In this document: positions 44,301 to 57,700 of the stretch, one piece after another
Layout: the number at the start of each line of letters is the position of its first letter
Position numbering within the stretch: position 1 is the stretch's first letter
Origin: Salticus scenicus
Taxonomy: Eukaryota > Arthropoda > Arachnida > Araneae > Salticidae
Length of the DNA: 64,000 bases
Direction of reading: 5' to 3'
NCBI GenBank assembly: GCA_963930645.1
Contig: OZ005661.1
Location: 200,411,120-200,475,119, forward strand
The notes under the pieces: model-generated
Seen by the model: only the letters and a program-made list of their open reading frames with translations
The model's database searches: none
Told to the model about the DNA's origin: nothing
Translations under genes and position numbers: made by a program

Positions 44301-46049
44301 TTCCATCCATTTTTGAAATACCTACTAGAATTGCAATTTTCCTCACAATTGTAATTTGTTTTTAACACTGACTCAATCCTAAAGTGTACGTGGAGGACGA
44401 CATCATAATTGTTTTTAAAAAATTTGCTTTTTAAATGATAAAATTGGCGGTTATAGAAAGAGAAAAAAATAATATCCATGTGCGGCTCTTCTTCTTCTTC
44501 TTTTTTTTTTTTTTTTTTTTTTTTTGTCCCTTAGAGTAAATCAGAATGATTTTTAAAAATTTTCTTGTCATCCTTCCCGATAACATCATGTTTGTTAAAA
44601 AAAGAAAAAAAAATGGAATGACTCCACTCGACTTTCCGAACTTTAGGTAAATAAGTTGTTTAAACTAGTAGATCTGCAAATAAGAAGCCTCAAAATCTTA
44701 ATTGCATTACACATTACTCAGTAGATAGGTTTTATTTATTCTATATTACTTAAATAATTATTAAAATGTATAGAGAGCGCATATATATACATATATACAT
44801 ATATGAATAACTCGCTACATAGCCACATATGTAGCTGAAGGGGCAATAGTCTCGTATCTATCTGTCTGTATCTGCCATTATGTACATGTACATTTCATCG
44901 CAACTCATGACCTTGTGTTAATTCCTTTTAACTCAAAATACTTGTACCAAATTTCATAATAAATAATTCTATAACATACCGGAATTACTTTGGGCCCGGC
45001 CCGAAATTATTCAGTCCTGTAAACGAACTACCAATTTTACGCCTACTAATTTCTAAAAGACCGTGGTTTTAAACTTTCTAATAACATATCTTTTTTCCCT
45101 ATGTATAATGGTATGTTAAAAGGTTAAAATACCGTCTGTATACAGTAATGTACGAAATTCTTTTGTGTGTACATGTATATGAACGACAAACATTATATAC
45201 AGCAATAAAAACTATACATCTATTTCCTTGTTACTCATCATACTTGAACTACATTTGATATCACTTGGATGAATACAGGATGCCAACGTTTTCTTTTTAA
45301 GTGGTCCTGTAAATAAATCAATTAGTCTATACATGCTTATTTTCTAGATTAAACACGCTTTTAAGTATCTGAAAATTGTATGTTAATTGCATTATGTTAA
45401 ATGTAGCATAAAAGCCATAAAATGTGCTTAAAAAATCTGTTCATAGAGTCTAATGTTACGAAATTGTTTTGCGTACCTCTGTAAACCAGCCAGATCATTA
45501 TATACTTCAGTGAAAAGTATACAACTTATTCTTATGTAGCTCAAGAAAAATTGTTCGAAATTTGACATATTTTGAATGATTCCGTAACATTGCTGGAACA
45601 CTTTTGTAAGAATTTATATATCAATTATTTCGTCTAAGTAAACATTTTTCTACAAAAAACATGCCTCTGAGCTTCTCAATAATAGATGTTTATTTCATTT
45701 TCTTTAATGTACTGTAACTATGTTAAAAAACATTTAAAATAAATTTATTCCCTCGGCCGTAATGGTGAGAAATACTTTGCCTTGCCCCTATGCACAAATC
45801 ATAAAAAATATAAGCAAAAAAAGGTATATAACTATTTCTGTATAGCGCCTGAACATGTGTACCAATTTTCAAATCAGTCTGGACATTTTTATGGCCGCTA
45901 TCGGTGTACACACATGTAGAAAGACACAGAGAACCCAAAACGATCTTGAGTCTCCACATGCAGGTCACCAATGACGTTTCGGCAAAGAAAAGCAAGAGAA
46001 GTCTAAAAATCAATTGAATAAGTCGTTTAGAATTACTGTACTTCAAATA

Positions 46050-46560
46050 ATTTGAGCCCACAGCTCCTAATGTTAAAAATTTTTAGTCCCTGTAAAAAAT
46101 CTATTAGGTATAGATTCACAAAAATCCACACAGTTCGGGTGTCGGGGACCCGTAACATACATATAAGTTTTCAGATCAATCGGATAAGGCATTTAGACGT
46201 TGTCACATATCAAATAATTTCAGCCTACAGGTTATAATAATAAAGAACTTTTTGTTGCGTCCCTGTAAAAAAAAAATTATAAGCGTTCGATTCACCAAAT
46301 GCTGTGACGTTGGTGCGACTGTGACCTATAACAAGTATATAAATTTTCAGCTCGATCGGATAAGGTCTTTAGACACTACAAATAATTTCAGCCCATAGAT
46401 CATAAAGATAAAAATTTTTTTGTTGTGTCCTTGTAAAAAAACTGTAAGTGCTAGATTCACCAAAATCAATAGCGTTCGTGCTACGGTCACGTGTAACATA
46501 CATACCAACTTTCAACTCATTCGAACAAAGCATTCAGACGTTATCGTGTTCACTCATATA
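46050..46560. repeat. Tandem units of type A/D
   Basis: Three diverged units with 'tccctgtaaaaaa', 'tagattcaccaaaa' and 'gataaggc' phrases at roughly 175-185-bp spacing (46086, 46260, 46430). They are homologous to 26288-26770. The frame at 46420-46728 is a product of the repeat. Confidence 0.6.
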
Positions 46561-46699
46561 CATGCATACACACATATGCACACACGCACATACATAAATC
46601 ACGAAAAATCGGGTAAAATCTTACGTATTTCTAAAAAAGGGGCTCGTGTCAAAACCATACCTGGTGGTGGTGTACTAAACATTGGAACTCCTACATTGA

Positions 46700-46925
46700 T
46701 AAATTTTCTAGCCCACAAGACTGGCTGACGATTTAGTATTGGTGGTTTTTCGGCAATAAATTGCATGACTAACTACAGAAAAGGGCACCGCCTGTTTATA
46801 TTTTCTTCTAATACAGAAAGAAGGAAAAAGTGGATTATAAAATGCAGATGTAACTCGTGGATACCAGGAGCAGGAACACAACATTGTAGCGTCAGATTTC
46901 CTTTATTTTCAACTTATTTTATTTC
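46700..46925 (+). pseudogene. Degenerate THAP-like zinc finger
   Basis: The + strand frame reads INCMTNYRKGHRLFIFSS, then RRKKWIIKCRCNSWIPGAG and HCSVRF. Spacing and residues recall the THAP C2CH domain: a first cysteine near an N-Y-R segment, F-x-F, R-K-K-W-I, W-x-P and a final C-S-x-H-F. The first C-x2-C pair is incomplete and the last histidine is R, so it cannot bind zinc normally. THAP domains occur in P-element-type transposases and in host proteins; a transposon remnant is more likely here. Confidence 0.45.
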
Positions 46926-48055
46926 ATTTTCAAAGTTGTTTGACAAATTTAATTATGAATGTACTGTTTTTTTAAGTTATTATTAATTCTTTTAAAATTA
47001 ATTTTAAAATGACTGTCCTTTTAACGTGAAGGGTTGCAGTTTTGAGAATGTTGGCGTTGCTTTTAAAATTGCCAACTTGGTTGTTTCGTGATAAGCAGTT
47101 CTAGCTCACATGATCTGTGCAGAAGTTTAAAGGCGATAACAACACTAATCAGGTAACCAACTTTCTCTGTCGCTAACATTTTCCCAGATGGACTAAAGAA
47201 TGGCGGACACTGCGCCAGCTCGTATCATATAAGCCTTACTAAACATCGTGACAGTCACAAATGTAAATTTGCAACATTCCACGATAATTCTTTTTGAGCT
47301 ATACGAGATATAAAATCGATTTCAAAAATCATGACTACAATATTTTCCTTACTTGTAATATTCAGAAAAAAAGTGACAGCACGAAAGTGTTATTCTCTGA
47401 GGAAATTTTTAGAATTTATTTTTGTTTTTGTTTTTACGTAACTATTTTCAGATATGCGATCAGTGATGACTCGTCATAAAAATTATGCTTAGCAAAGACA
47501 GAAAAAAATATAATTTATGGTCAGAAATCTCTACCGTAACCTCTATGAGAAAACATGGAAAATGTGTAAAGTAACGCTGACTTTTAATTTCAGACGAAAC
47601 ACTTGATTTCGATGTTATACAGTTGTGATATTGAGATATGTAAACAGGACTTTCACCAAAAAGATTAGTCAGATTTTTATTTATTTATTTATTTATTATA
47701 TTTTTTATTTATTTATTATATTATTATTATTATTTTGTACATTGTTATTAACTATATGAGATTGGAAGTATGACCAATATTCGAAAAATCACCAGCTTCT
47801 CCTATACAAGACTGTATTGCGAATATTTTAGCATGGACATTTAAACTTTTTTATAACTTCAAAAATCACTTTTTTGGAGAGTTTAATATATGCCAGTAGT
47901 GGACACACAAAAAGCTATTAGCTAACATATTTTCAGTTTCTGTAGTGGAGACTTTTGTATAATTTTCAAATTTAGTGGAATAATATGCGAACTTATTGGA
48001 AATACATATTTTAATAACAAACGCATTTTATGTCGCATTAACGCAGTAAAAGAAT

Positions 48056-48105
48056 GAAAAGAATATATTAACGTGAGTCATGGCTTACGTTAATATATTC
48101 TTTTC
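48056..48105. repeat. Perfect 19-bp hairpin
   Basis: GAAAAGAATATATTAACGT (48056-48074) and its exact inverse (48087-48105) enclose a 12-base spacer, 'gagtcatggctt'. The sequence is not a simple TA repeat, so the perfection is notable. Confidence 0.85.
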
Positions 48106-50781
48106 ATCACCAGAAATTTACTTCAATCTAAATTTTTTATCGGTTTCAATGACCGACAAATTATTTTATGAGAATTAATTTTTTAATAACATTTTAACCA
48201 CACTCTTGAGTGAATGCAAGCAGCCAGTGTAATTTTTTATATTTTTAATGGGATCATGAGAGTCTTTTCGAAAAAAGACAAATCTCTAAAATTTTGGTAG
48301 AAGAAAAAAATACTCATAAAACACATTAAAATATTTCTATCTTACTTTGAGTAAAAGAGAAATAATTTCTCTTTCCATTCCACGTACCGAATTTATAATA
48401 CATGAGTTTGTATCCACTATTAACTTCCGTTTTAAAACTCAAATGTCTGAGAAATTGAGAGGGCTTTTCATCACTGCGAATATTGACATATATCCGCACC
48501 AGTAATAGACCCCTTTGAAAAGGTTTATTGTCTGTTGCAAAATCGAAATTGCAATACCATAAAAAACTTCGCATACTTATGTGAATCATATGAATGCAGA
48601 TAGTACATGCAAAGTAAGTACATGCAAAAATAAATCCAAATTCGTTCACATTATTCTATACTATAGCAAGAAATTATGATCAGTTAAAAAAACATTGTAT
48701 ATTTTCGGTTAAATGAATATTATTCTTCAGAAATGATCACTTGAAAGCTTCGTACATCAAGACATTTATAGCAGAGGTTTGTAACATGGATACGGCCTGA
48801 ATAGGGCCTGAACCTACGCACGAGTTACAAAGTATTTTTTTTTTAAATTATTATTATTGTTTAAATTTAAAATTGCCCATTAATGGTAGAATATCCACCA
48901 GTGGTGCAGTGATACAAACGTAAATAGGTTCACTTGTTAGTAGGTCATTGGTGCGCTTAACTTATCTTTTTTTTCCGAAGTACTTTTTGAGTAAATGTTG
49001 ATGAATATTGAATAATTCTTTTGAGGGGTTTCATGGGTTTTGTATGTTTACAAAATATATTGACTTTTTTCTTTGACTATAATGAATTTAAATTTTTATT
49101 TAGAAGTTTGAGCATATAAATAAGCGATATTTCAACAATATTGCGTAATTTTTATTTAAAAATTTGGAAATTTTAGCCGGTGGGACCTGGTTTTAGAAAA
49201 TCCTTTAAAATATTGGTGGTCAGGATAACTCATGATAACACTATCTTAAATTAAAATATCAAATTAGTGGTATATACGCTACCTTTCTATGATTTCAGAC
49301 GATTTTTCAAATACAGTACTCACCACTTATTAAAATCACATTTGTTCTGAGCTAAAGTAATTTTATTAAGCGGCTGATTTTTACATACGACAAACGTTCC
49401 TCAACTGAAGAAAAAGGTAAAACATCCCTAAATTTGGAAAAAAATTTCAAAATGTAACGAAAAATGGAATTAATAATCAATATCAATGATTTTTGACAGA
49501 TAATGAATTAATTGTTCCTTGAAATTAAGTATACTAAACACATGCCACGTTCTGATGCGCTTTCTTTCCAGGAAGATCATAATTACTTTGTCAAAAGTCT
49601 TTTGTTAAAAAAAAAAAAAAAAATCCATTTAAAACTCTTGTTTCTTAGTTATTTCGAAATATGAACTAAAAATCATCCTTTAACAAAAAAAAAAAAAACT
49701 TTTTATTTGCGAATTAAATCAAATTTTCAACTTTGTATTGCCCTTTAAAGAATATGTTCCATGAAATTGTTACTGAGGCAAGTGATGGGTTCAATTTGTA
49801 ACTATGCTACAAACGTAAAACTTTTGACAAATAATAGAAATAACGGAGAGATTATTGTGTTTTATTTTATTTTTTTATTTCAAAAATAAAAAATGATGTT
49901 GTAAACAAAATTTTGTTCAGAGTGCATAAATGACATTTTTGTTGCTGAAGATATCTCTTTTTAGTTTATTAACAGGCGATGCTGATTTCATTAAGCGACG
50001 GTTTTAAGCGACGGTTTTAACGGTTTTCATATCGATTCGATTCTGGTCCTTGGAATTTGATGAGATTAAGCGACTGATTTTATTAACCAGTGAATTTATT
50101 AAGCGGCGATTATTGTAACTCAAAAAGTACTAGACGAATCATCTTGAACCTTCAGAAGTGTGAATAACATGTTACCCATCATATATTTCAGTGAATGTTT
50201 TGCAACGAAAATAAAAGGGGAAAAAGTAAAAAAATAAATAAAAATGAAAATATTTGGGAATTTTTTATGAGGTTACCACATATATTCATGGAGATATAAT
50301 GGTTTCGTTAAAAAATCTCTAAAAAAATGTCATTTTTTTATTTATAACGCGCAAGGTAGAAAATTCAGTGTGGAACCCTTTTCACAAAACGTGACACACA
50401 ATATTAGACACAGCATACTGCAATCAGAACGCAAAAAAAATTAAATATCTAATGAAATATGAGCATTTTTACTAAATAATTTTTAACTGTTCATGCGCTA
50501 GCTTTAGCGAAATTTCGTTTGCAGAATTGAATAGCCAAATGTCTTGAACTATCTGTATAAAAAACCTCAAAGAAATATCGTGTAAATTCAAAAAATTGTA
50601 CGTGATAGAATGTACTGCTTTTCAGTTCCTCTCAAGAAACCAGCAAAACTACTTTACTCGCATTTTTATTTTGTTTCGGTCAATTGTAATACAATGTTTG
50701 TTGTTTGTAAATATTGAGAAAACCCCTTATAATTTTCCTTATTTTTGAGAAGAACTAAAATTCAGTTCATTCTATCGCGTA

Positions 50782-50783
<2 letters not shown>

Positions 50784-50851
<68 letters not shown>
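50784..50851. repeat. (TA)n microsatellite
   Basis: An almost pure AT dinucleotide tract of about 66 bases. Confidence 0.9.
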
Positions 50852-50854
<3 letters not shown>

Positions 50855-51703
50855 CATTTTATGTTTTATGTGGAATAAAAGTTAAAGAAAATTATGTATG
50901 TTCATGAAATTAAAAATATAGATCTTGTCTTATAAAACGTGTAAAGTTATGTTATATCTTTGAAATGATATCTTTCAATAGTTATTCATGGAATATTTAC
51001 AAATTTTGTTACTTTAAATATACATTTTTTTTAGTTTCAGTTTGCGGGAATAATTAATCATTCATAATACTATTTCTTGTAAGAATCCTTTTTATCCAAT
51101 TTTTGTGAGAATGTTAATCAGTTTTTTTGGGCACAAAAACGGACATTCGTTAAGAAATCAACAAATTATTATCTTTTTTACGTAACCTCAAATTAACATG
51201 AAGAAAAATTTAAGTTTCATGCTTTTTTGTGCTTCAAACTCATGCTGTCGTAGATCTATAAAATCTTAAATTCATGTAGATAGGTTTAGCCTTATGCTTA
51301 AAACGTAAATTAATATGATTGAATGTTTAAAGTAATCTTAAATTCGCATGGAACCTTTTGAAATAGGTCGTAATGCTGAATGCGGTCGTTGTGTAAACAG
51401 AAAAGAAAGATGATTGTGAGCAAATCGAATGACACTGAATTACGTGACGACCTCTGTGCACGCAGTTTGCTGAGCAGTGGAGTATTTTTTTAACATATGT
51501 TTTGATGACTCAAGACATGACTTGTCCGTGGATGGGATGAACTGACTAAACAATATGGAATGACTTGACATTTTTTTTATTTAAATACCTCGATTGCAAG
51601 TGAAGTAAACCAAAAAATCGTTAAACGTGCCTTCGGTGTCGCGAGCCTCTTTCCTTCTTCAATTCCTCTTGCACTGAATACTCTAGACGATCATCTCGAA
51701 GTC

Positions 51704-54700
51704 ATGAAGTGGGCCTATTACCTCGTGGTCCTGGTGGTCCATGTCTTCTATCTCAGTGGTGAGTTGAAATCCTAATTTCATTCATCCTCTTGATTTTGTA
51801 GAAAATTGTATTAATTACTCTATCTCATCCAACTAAGGTTAGAGATATGACATTATTTTTGGGTCCAATCTTCAAAAATTTAGTTTCAGTTATATTCCTG
51901 AACATATGCACTCTATACTGATGGAATACAAAGCAGGAAATAGAATTTATCTTGTTAAATATTTCAAGTGCAAATTTCAGAGTAAATTTTTTTTTCAGTT
52001 GACTTGTCCGTATTGTTGAAAGTCGACACAATCACTTTTGGATCGGTTGATTTGTCCGGAAGTCCTGATTCGGCGGTCTAAATCTGCCTTGCAAGTTTTT
52101 CTACTAGGTTCGGACAATCGTCTCGTCTATAGTTATTAAATGCCCGCCTACACAATTGTTTAGAGTGTAAATATAAATAGATTGCAAAGACATTATCTCA
52201 ACTAAATAATGACAGACCATGTCCGTATGTTTATCGTTCCATTTTCACACAGAAAGAGGTGCCCAATGTCCATCAAAATCTGTACACAGTTTTGTTTTTG
52301 CAATGTTTGATCCTGTACGAAGCACGATTTTCTATTTTGATTTTCAGTTGCGTCCTGTTTTCTAAAATCTTTGTTATATGACATTATGGTTGAGGGACAA
52401 TATCTATTCCCAAATGAAAAAAAAGATAAAAGAAAACTTTTCATTAATTTGGCGTCTTGTTTGATTTCATATTTTTACGAAATTGGTGTAAATATGACAT
52501 CACGGTTAAGAAACATATAGATTTATATGTAAGAAACAAACGTAATGGCTTCTTAAGAATAAATGTATATGTTTATTTTTAAATGATATGCAGAACTGCT
52601 GTTTCAGCGATAATATAATAATTTAAGTTTACTAATAATTTTTTTACTTCAGATGATAAGTAAGGTAAATTTTTTTTTATTCAAAATTCTTGTTATATAT
52701 AAGGGATTTTATCGAATCTGTGTTAAACGATATTATGTTTGAGAAACGATGTATATTTACATAAATACAAACATAAGTTTTTTTTTTTTTTTTTTTTTTT
52801 TTTGAAAGTTTAAAAACAAATACTTTTCACTAGAAGCAAGTATTTGTTTGTGTTTGTTTATTTTAAAGGATAAATCGAAAATTTTGATATAATAAAACAA
52901 TTAATGGTATTACTTTTTCAGTTTGTAAATTAATAAGTAATTGAGTATTCGTATTTATATAACACAAAATGTTGACAATGACATATATTAAGTTGAATTT
53001 CCATAGATAATGTCGAGTAATAGACTGAATCAATTCTGACAACTAAAAAGCCCCATGTCCTTTTCTTTTCGCTCTCCCATGTTCTTCTCTTTCGTACATT
53101 TTCTGCATTTGATTTTTCTTCCCTCCACACCCCTTTTTTTCATACTTATTGTCATTCCTTTTTTTTTTTTTTTCATGCTGTTTTGTACATTTTTCACTCA
53201 CCACTCCATCATTTTGTTCATAAAAATTCTCGGTGTTGGCGAACCTGTCCCACCGATGCTGAGTGTCAAGACAGATGGGAGTCAGCTAGTTTTGTTGGTG
53301 ATTACAAAGCCTAGGGCCTATTCCTTCTAACTTTTTCATTACCATCGTTAATTTTTGTAATAAAAATTATGGGGCATCATTTGAGTTTCTTCACAGTTAA
53401 GATTTAAGTACGCTTTTATCTCGGAAAAAAATTAAGAAATACAAAAATTAATTACGTTTTTATACATTTTTAAAGGTGTAAATACTTTTTCGACCTCTAT
53501 GTACCAATGAAACACTAAAGAACCATTTCACAAAACCTTTATTAATTTCTATGATGAGGAGATAGTCGTAATTATTATTTCAGATATCCTTAAAAAATAC
53601 GCCTAAGTAACTAATATATAGGAGAGACTCGTGTACCTAGGGCCATCATGTAACTAGGGCCACCCCACTTTATTTGAATAATATTTAATTTTAAGTTTTA
53701 ATGTTCAACTGGGCGAGTAGCAACACCAATTGCTACTTTTACAACAATTTTTGAACCTTTGAGGAGAAAGTTTTGACAAGTTACATGTAGAAAAAGAATT
53801 TACATGGTTTGAAGTAAAATTTTGCAGCTCATCTCTTTTGCTATTTTACAAAGGTAAGTCAAATATTTTTCTTTCACTTCCAGTGTATAATTTTGCTTGT
53901 TATATTGAGTAATAAATGATATATTTAATTAGTCGTCTCTGCATATGGATTTTTTAGTGGAAGGCATTTTGAGTGAAGTTACCCAAACTTGTACCTAGGG
54001 TCACATAGCTGCCTTGTACCTAGGGCAATGGATGGCCCTAGGTACAGTTGCAATCATATTCTTCATGTTGTTACAACTTAATTGAAAAACTTTTATAATT
54101 AAATGAAGTATATTGTTTTATGAGGGATATTGCTTCAAACCTGCACCAATCATAAGCTTCAACTGTTGGACAGAGGTGTGTGTGGACCTTTTAAGAAGTA
54201 CTATAGTGCATCCTGCAGTAACTGGATACTGGCAAACCCTAGAAAACCAATCACTATATATGATGTTGCTGAAAATGTTGGCAAGTCCTATCTGTCGGCC
54301 TTTACTTCTGTAAACATTCTATCAGGCTTTCGTGTATCTGTCATATGGCCAGTGAATCAAACCATATTCACTGAGGATGAATATTTAAGTTCAAATTTGG
54401 CCGACAGACAATATACTTCCATACATTTCATTTTCCAGGAAAAAAGTGAACGAACAATGACAAAACTGGATTTCTCTGCTTCATGTCCCGTTGAAATTTC
54501 GAAACCTTCAACATCTAACATCTTTTCGTGTGTCATGCTTCAACAGGTACGAACCTAAGCAAAACCTTTACCTAAAGCAAAACCTCGTATATCAAAGAAA
54601 AGATGTGGCCGAAAACCAGGAGATCTAGAAATCCAAGAGACACCCCAGAAAAAAAAATTGAAGGAAAAAACATTCGGTTAGAATATCCCAAAGAAAAAAA

Positions 54701-57700
54701 AATTAAAAATTCCGTTTCAAATTAAGGCAACAACATGATGAGTATTATATGATAAATAAATATATTACTTGATATTGTTTCTTTTATAAAATACATGTTT
54801 ATATGCTTATTTTCTATTAATCACAAAGTGAAATCTAATTTTGAGAAAATGGCCCTAGGTAAACTGAGGCCCTAGGTACAATGAGGTCTGGTCCTAGGTA
54901 CAATGTGGTCTGACCAGTACAATGAGTGTGTTGTATACCTAGGGCATTGTGTTAAGTTTACTTGAAAACATTCTATTTGTCGGAATTTTATTATTTTAAG
55001 TGTTTATATTAATCTCAATTAAAAGTAATTAGTCCTAAAGGTACGTGCATATCAGTTTCATGATTTTCAACAGGTCAAAGGCTCTGTATTTGGGCATTGA
55101 AAAGAAGCGGCCCTAGGTAAAATGAGGTCTGACCCCAGGTACAATGAGGGTGTTGTACCTAGGGCCATAAGATAAATTTTTTAAAAACCTTCTGTTTGTC
55201 GGAATTTATTATTTTACGTATTCATATTAATCCCAATTGGAAGTGATTAGTCCTAAAGATATGTACATATCAGTTTGATAATTTTAAGCAAGTCAAGGGC
55301 TCTGTTTTGGACATTGAGAAAAGCGGCCCTTGGTACACGGGTCTCCCCTATATATTTATATATATTCGGGCCCGGATCAAATATATTCTTAGCTATTGCT
55401 ACCTTTGAGACAGAAAAACATTCTTTTTGCATATCTGTGTTCTACCAGGCCCTTGAAAACGTTAGAATGCAAATATGTATTTAAATATTTCCAATTTATT
55501 CCATTTTTGTTTGATTTGGTGGGTTTTGTTTTCGATCAAATTAATTGTTTGAATACTGATATTTAATAATCTTTAAATTTCGCTGTCTGATTTTCAATAT
55601 TTTAAATATATATGTATATATATATATATTTGTAATAACAGGAGACTTGGCGTTGGAATATTAAAACCCGAATAAACTACTACGTCAGAAACGCCAAAGA
55701 AAAATATTGGAAATGCATAAAGCTGTTTCGGTAGCCCATAGCGTACCGTCTTCAGTGCAAAAAGGATTCTGAATCAGGAGAAGTGCTCGTATAAATAGGA
55801 GAAGGGCCGGATTTAGTTCAACCAATAGGATTACGGGAAAGGTGGGGAGAGTGGCCAATAAGAATTTAGGAAAGTTAGCTGTGTAAACAGTAGAAAAATT
55901 AAGAAAATGTGGACTGAATATAAAATTTCCAACAGTCAGACAAATAGGGAATAGAGAAATCACAATTTACATGAATTTACTAAATCCCTTCATGAACTCG
56001 ATTTCTTTGAAGCTTTTCATATTTATAAAAAATTTAAAAACCTTGTAAATTGTGATTTCTCTATTCTCTATTTGTCTGACTGTTGGAAATTTTATATTCA
56101 GTCCACATTTTCTTAATTTTTCTACTGTTTACACAGCTAACTTTCCTAAATTCTTATTGGTCTCACTCCCCACCTTTCCCGTAATCCTATTGGTTGAACT
56201 AAATCTGACCCCTCTCCTTTATATACGAGCATTTCTCCTGATTCAGAATCCTTTTACACTGAAGACGGTACGCTATAGGCTACTGAAACAGCTGTATGCA
56301 TTTCCAATATTTTTCTTCTGCGCTTCTGACGTAGTAGTTTATTCGGGTTTTAATATTTATATTTATATTTCAAATATATTTTTTGTTTGTTTCATTAAGC
56401 GGTAGATAAAAGGACAGTGATCAGCAAAGCGGACCAAGCCCGTTAGTTTCGCGTAAGGAATGAGGGTATTTATGAATTGATTTGGTTAAATAGCCCACAT
56501 GAATGTTTCCACAAAGTTTATTAGTAAACTTTATCCATCCTCTTGTTTGAAATTAGTGGCCAGTTGCTAAGATGATGGAAATTCTCCTCCTCTTTCGACT
56601 GGGCCACAAGGACTTGTTTGAATTCAAATTTTTATAGAAGTTACAGTAGAATAAGGAAAATAACCTCATAAACTAATTTGTTTGGTTAAGCATTAATACT
56701 AATATTTTCCACAAAAATGAGTCTACTAATCTGCACGCTAACGTGATCAGGAAATTTAAAAATTAATACATTAAAAAAGGGGAATATAGTTAATTAAAGC
56801 ATTAATTATTTCATTACATGCATGTGTTTTCAATGTAACTGAATCTTTTAGTTCGATTAAAATGCACATCTTTATTTACATATTTATTTTACAGGTCGCA
56901 TTTATGTAAATTGTCTACCTCAGAGCGATGGTAAGCATTATAGAATATATTTCTTTCTTTTTTTTTTTCTTTCTTATACAAAACAGCTAATTCACTGGAT
57001 TGATTAATTCAATCTCAATTACGGGAAATTTAAATTACTTGATAAATTTAAACTTGATTTAGTTTATAACATGCACCATATTTCAAATATCAAGTACTAT
57101 AATTTCAAAGATTTCAATTCTTAATTTACAATCCAAATTCATAATTACTTATGTTGATAAGGCGGCTAATAACTATGCAATTATATGCAAAAGTATTATA
57201 AATAACTTCTTTTTTTATACTATGGATTCTAGTAATATTTTTGTTAAGATTTCTGATAATGTAGACATTAAAAATAGGCATATCTTTAATTGTTACAAGT
57301 TAATAAATACTAAGAAAAATAACTTTAATTTTCCTTATTTAGTTGTAATTCCAAAGTTTCATAAAAATCCATTCAAATTTCGTACTGTTACTGTTCTCTG
57401 TAATTCATATCAGTACAAAAAACCCTTAAAGGGTTAAAAGTTTGTGACGCCTCTACTTTATGGCTATAAAAATTTGAAATATGAGTCTTAAAAATAATGA
57501 TATCAGATTTTAAGTGACGCTTTGCAATTAGTCAAAATATACATAGATTTTCTTATTTGATCATTTACTTTCTACTTTTATTTATATTTATAATGCAAAC
57601 GTAATATTTTTAATTTCAGGATCAGACAGATATATAAAATGCACTCATTGATGCTTTTCATTTACTTTTTTCTTTCATTTATATTTATAATGCAAACATA

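Larger units (their letters stand above)
44614..47375 (+). mobile_element. HINE-like element, third copy
   Basis: The left end 'tggaatgactccactcgact' matches 23012-23031. A following block ('actagtagatctgcaaataa', 'gaagcctc') matches 23488-23510 of the nested element. Decayed ~173-bp units lie at 44990-45700, a B-type unit at 45740-45990 and A/D-type units at 46050-46560. The right end near 47325-47375 ('catgactacaatattttcct') matches 26884-26903. A THAP-like fragment sits near the right side. Confidence 0.55.
47376..51700. other. AT-rich non-coding stretch
   Basis: No supportable gene. The minus-strand frame 48326-48649 (107 residues) has no domain I can name. 'attaagcg(a/g)c' phrases recur between 49365 and 50110 and may be the subterminal motif of a decayed element. 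A (TA)n tract lies at 50784-50851 and ATTT-type repeats at 47676-47735. A hairpin is listed separately. Confidence 0.45.

Noticed and set aside
48326..48649. 107-residue minus-strand frame, considered as a receptor ligand-binding exon
   Set aside because: No receptor motif could be aligned and no splice acceptor with a good pyrimidine tract is at the right place.
53055..53330. 91-residue frame with a signal-like hydrophobic stretch
   Set aside because: The stretch is a pyrimidine-rich low-complexity run with no clear partner exon.
55685..56405. Two similar proteins starting MISLFxICLTVGNFIF on opposite strands
   Set aside because: They are the two arms of an inverted repeat read in mirror orientation, not independent genes.
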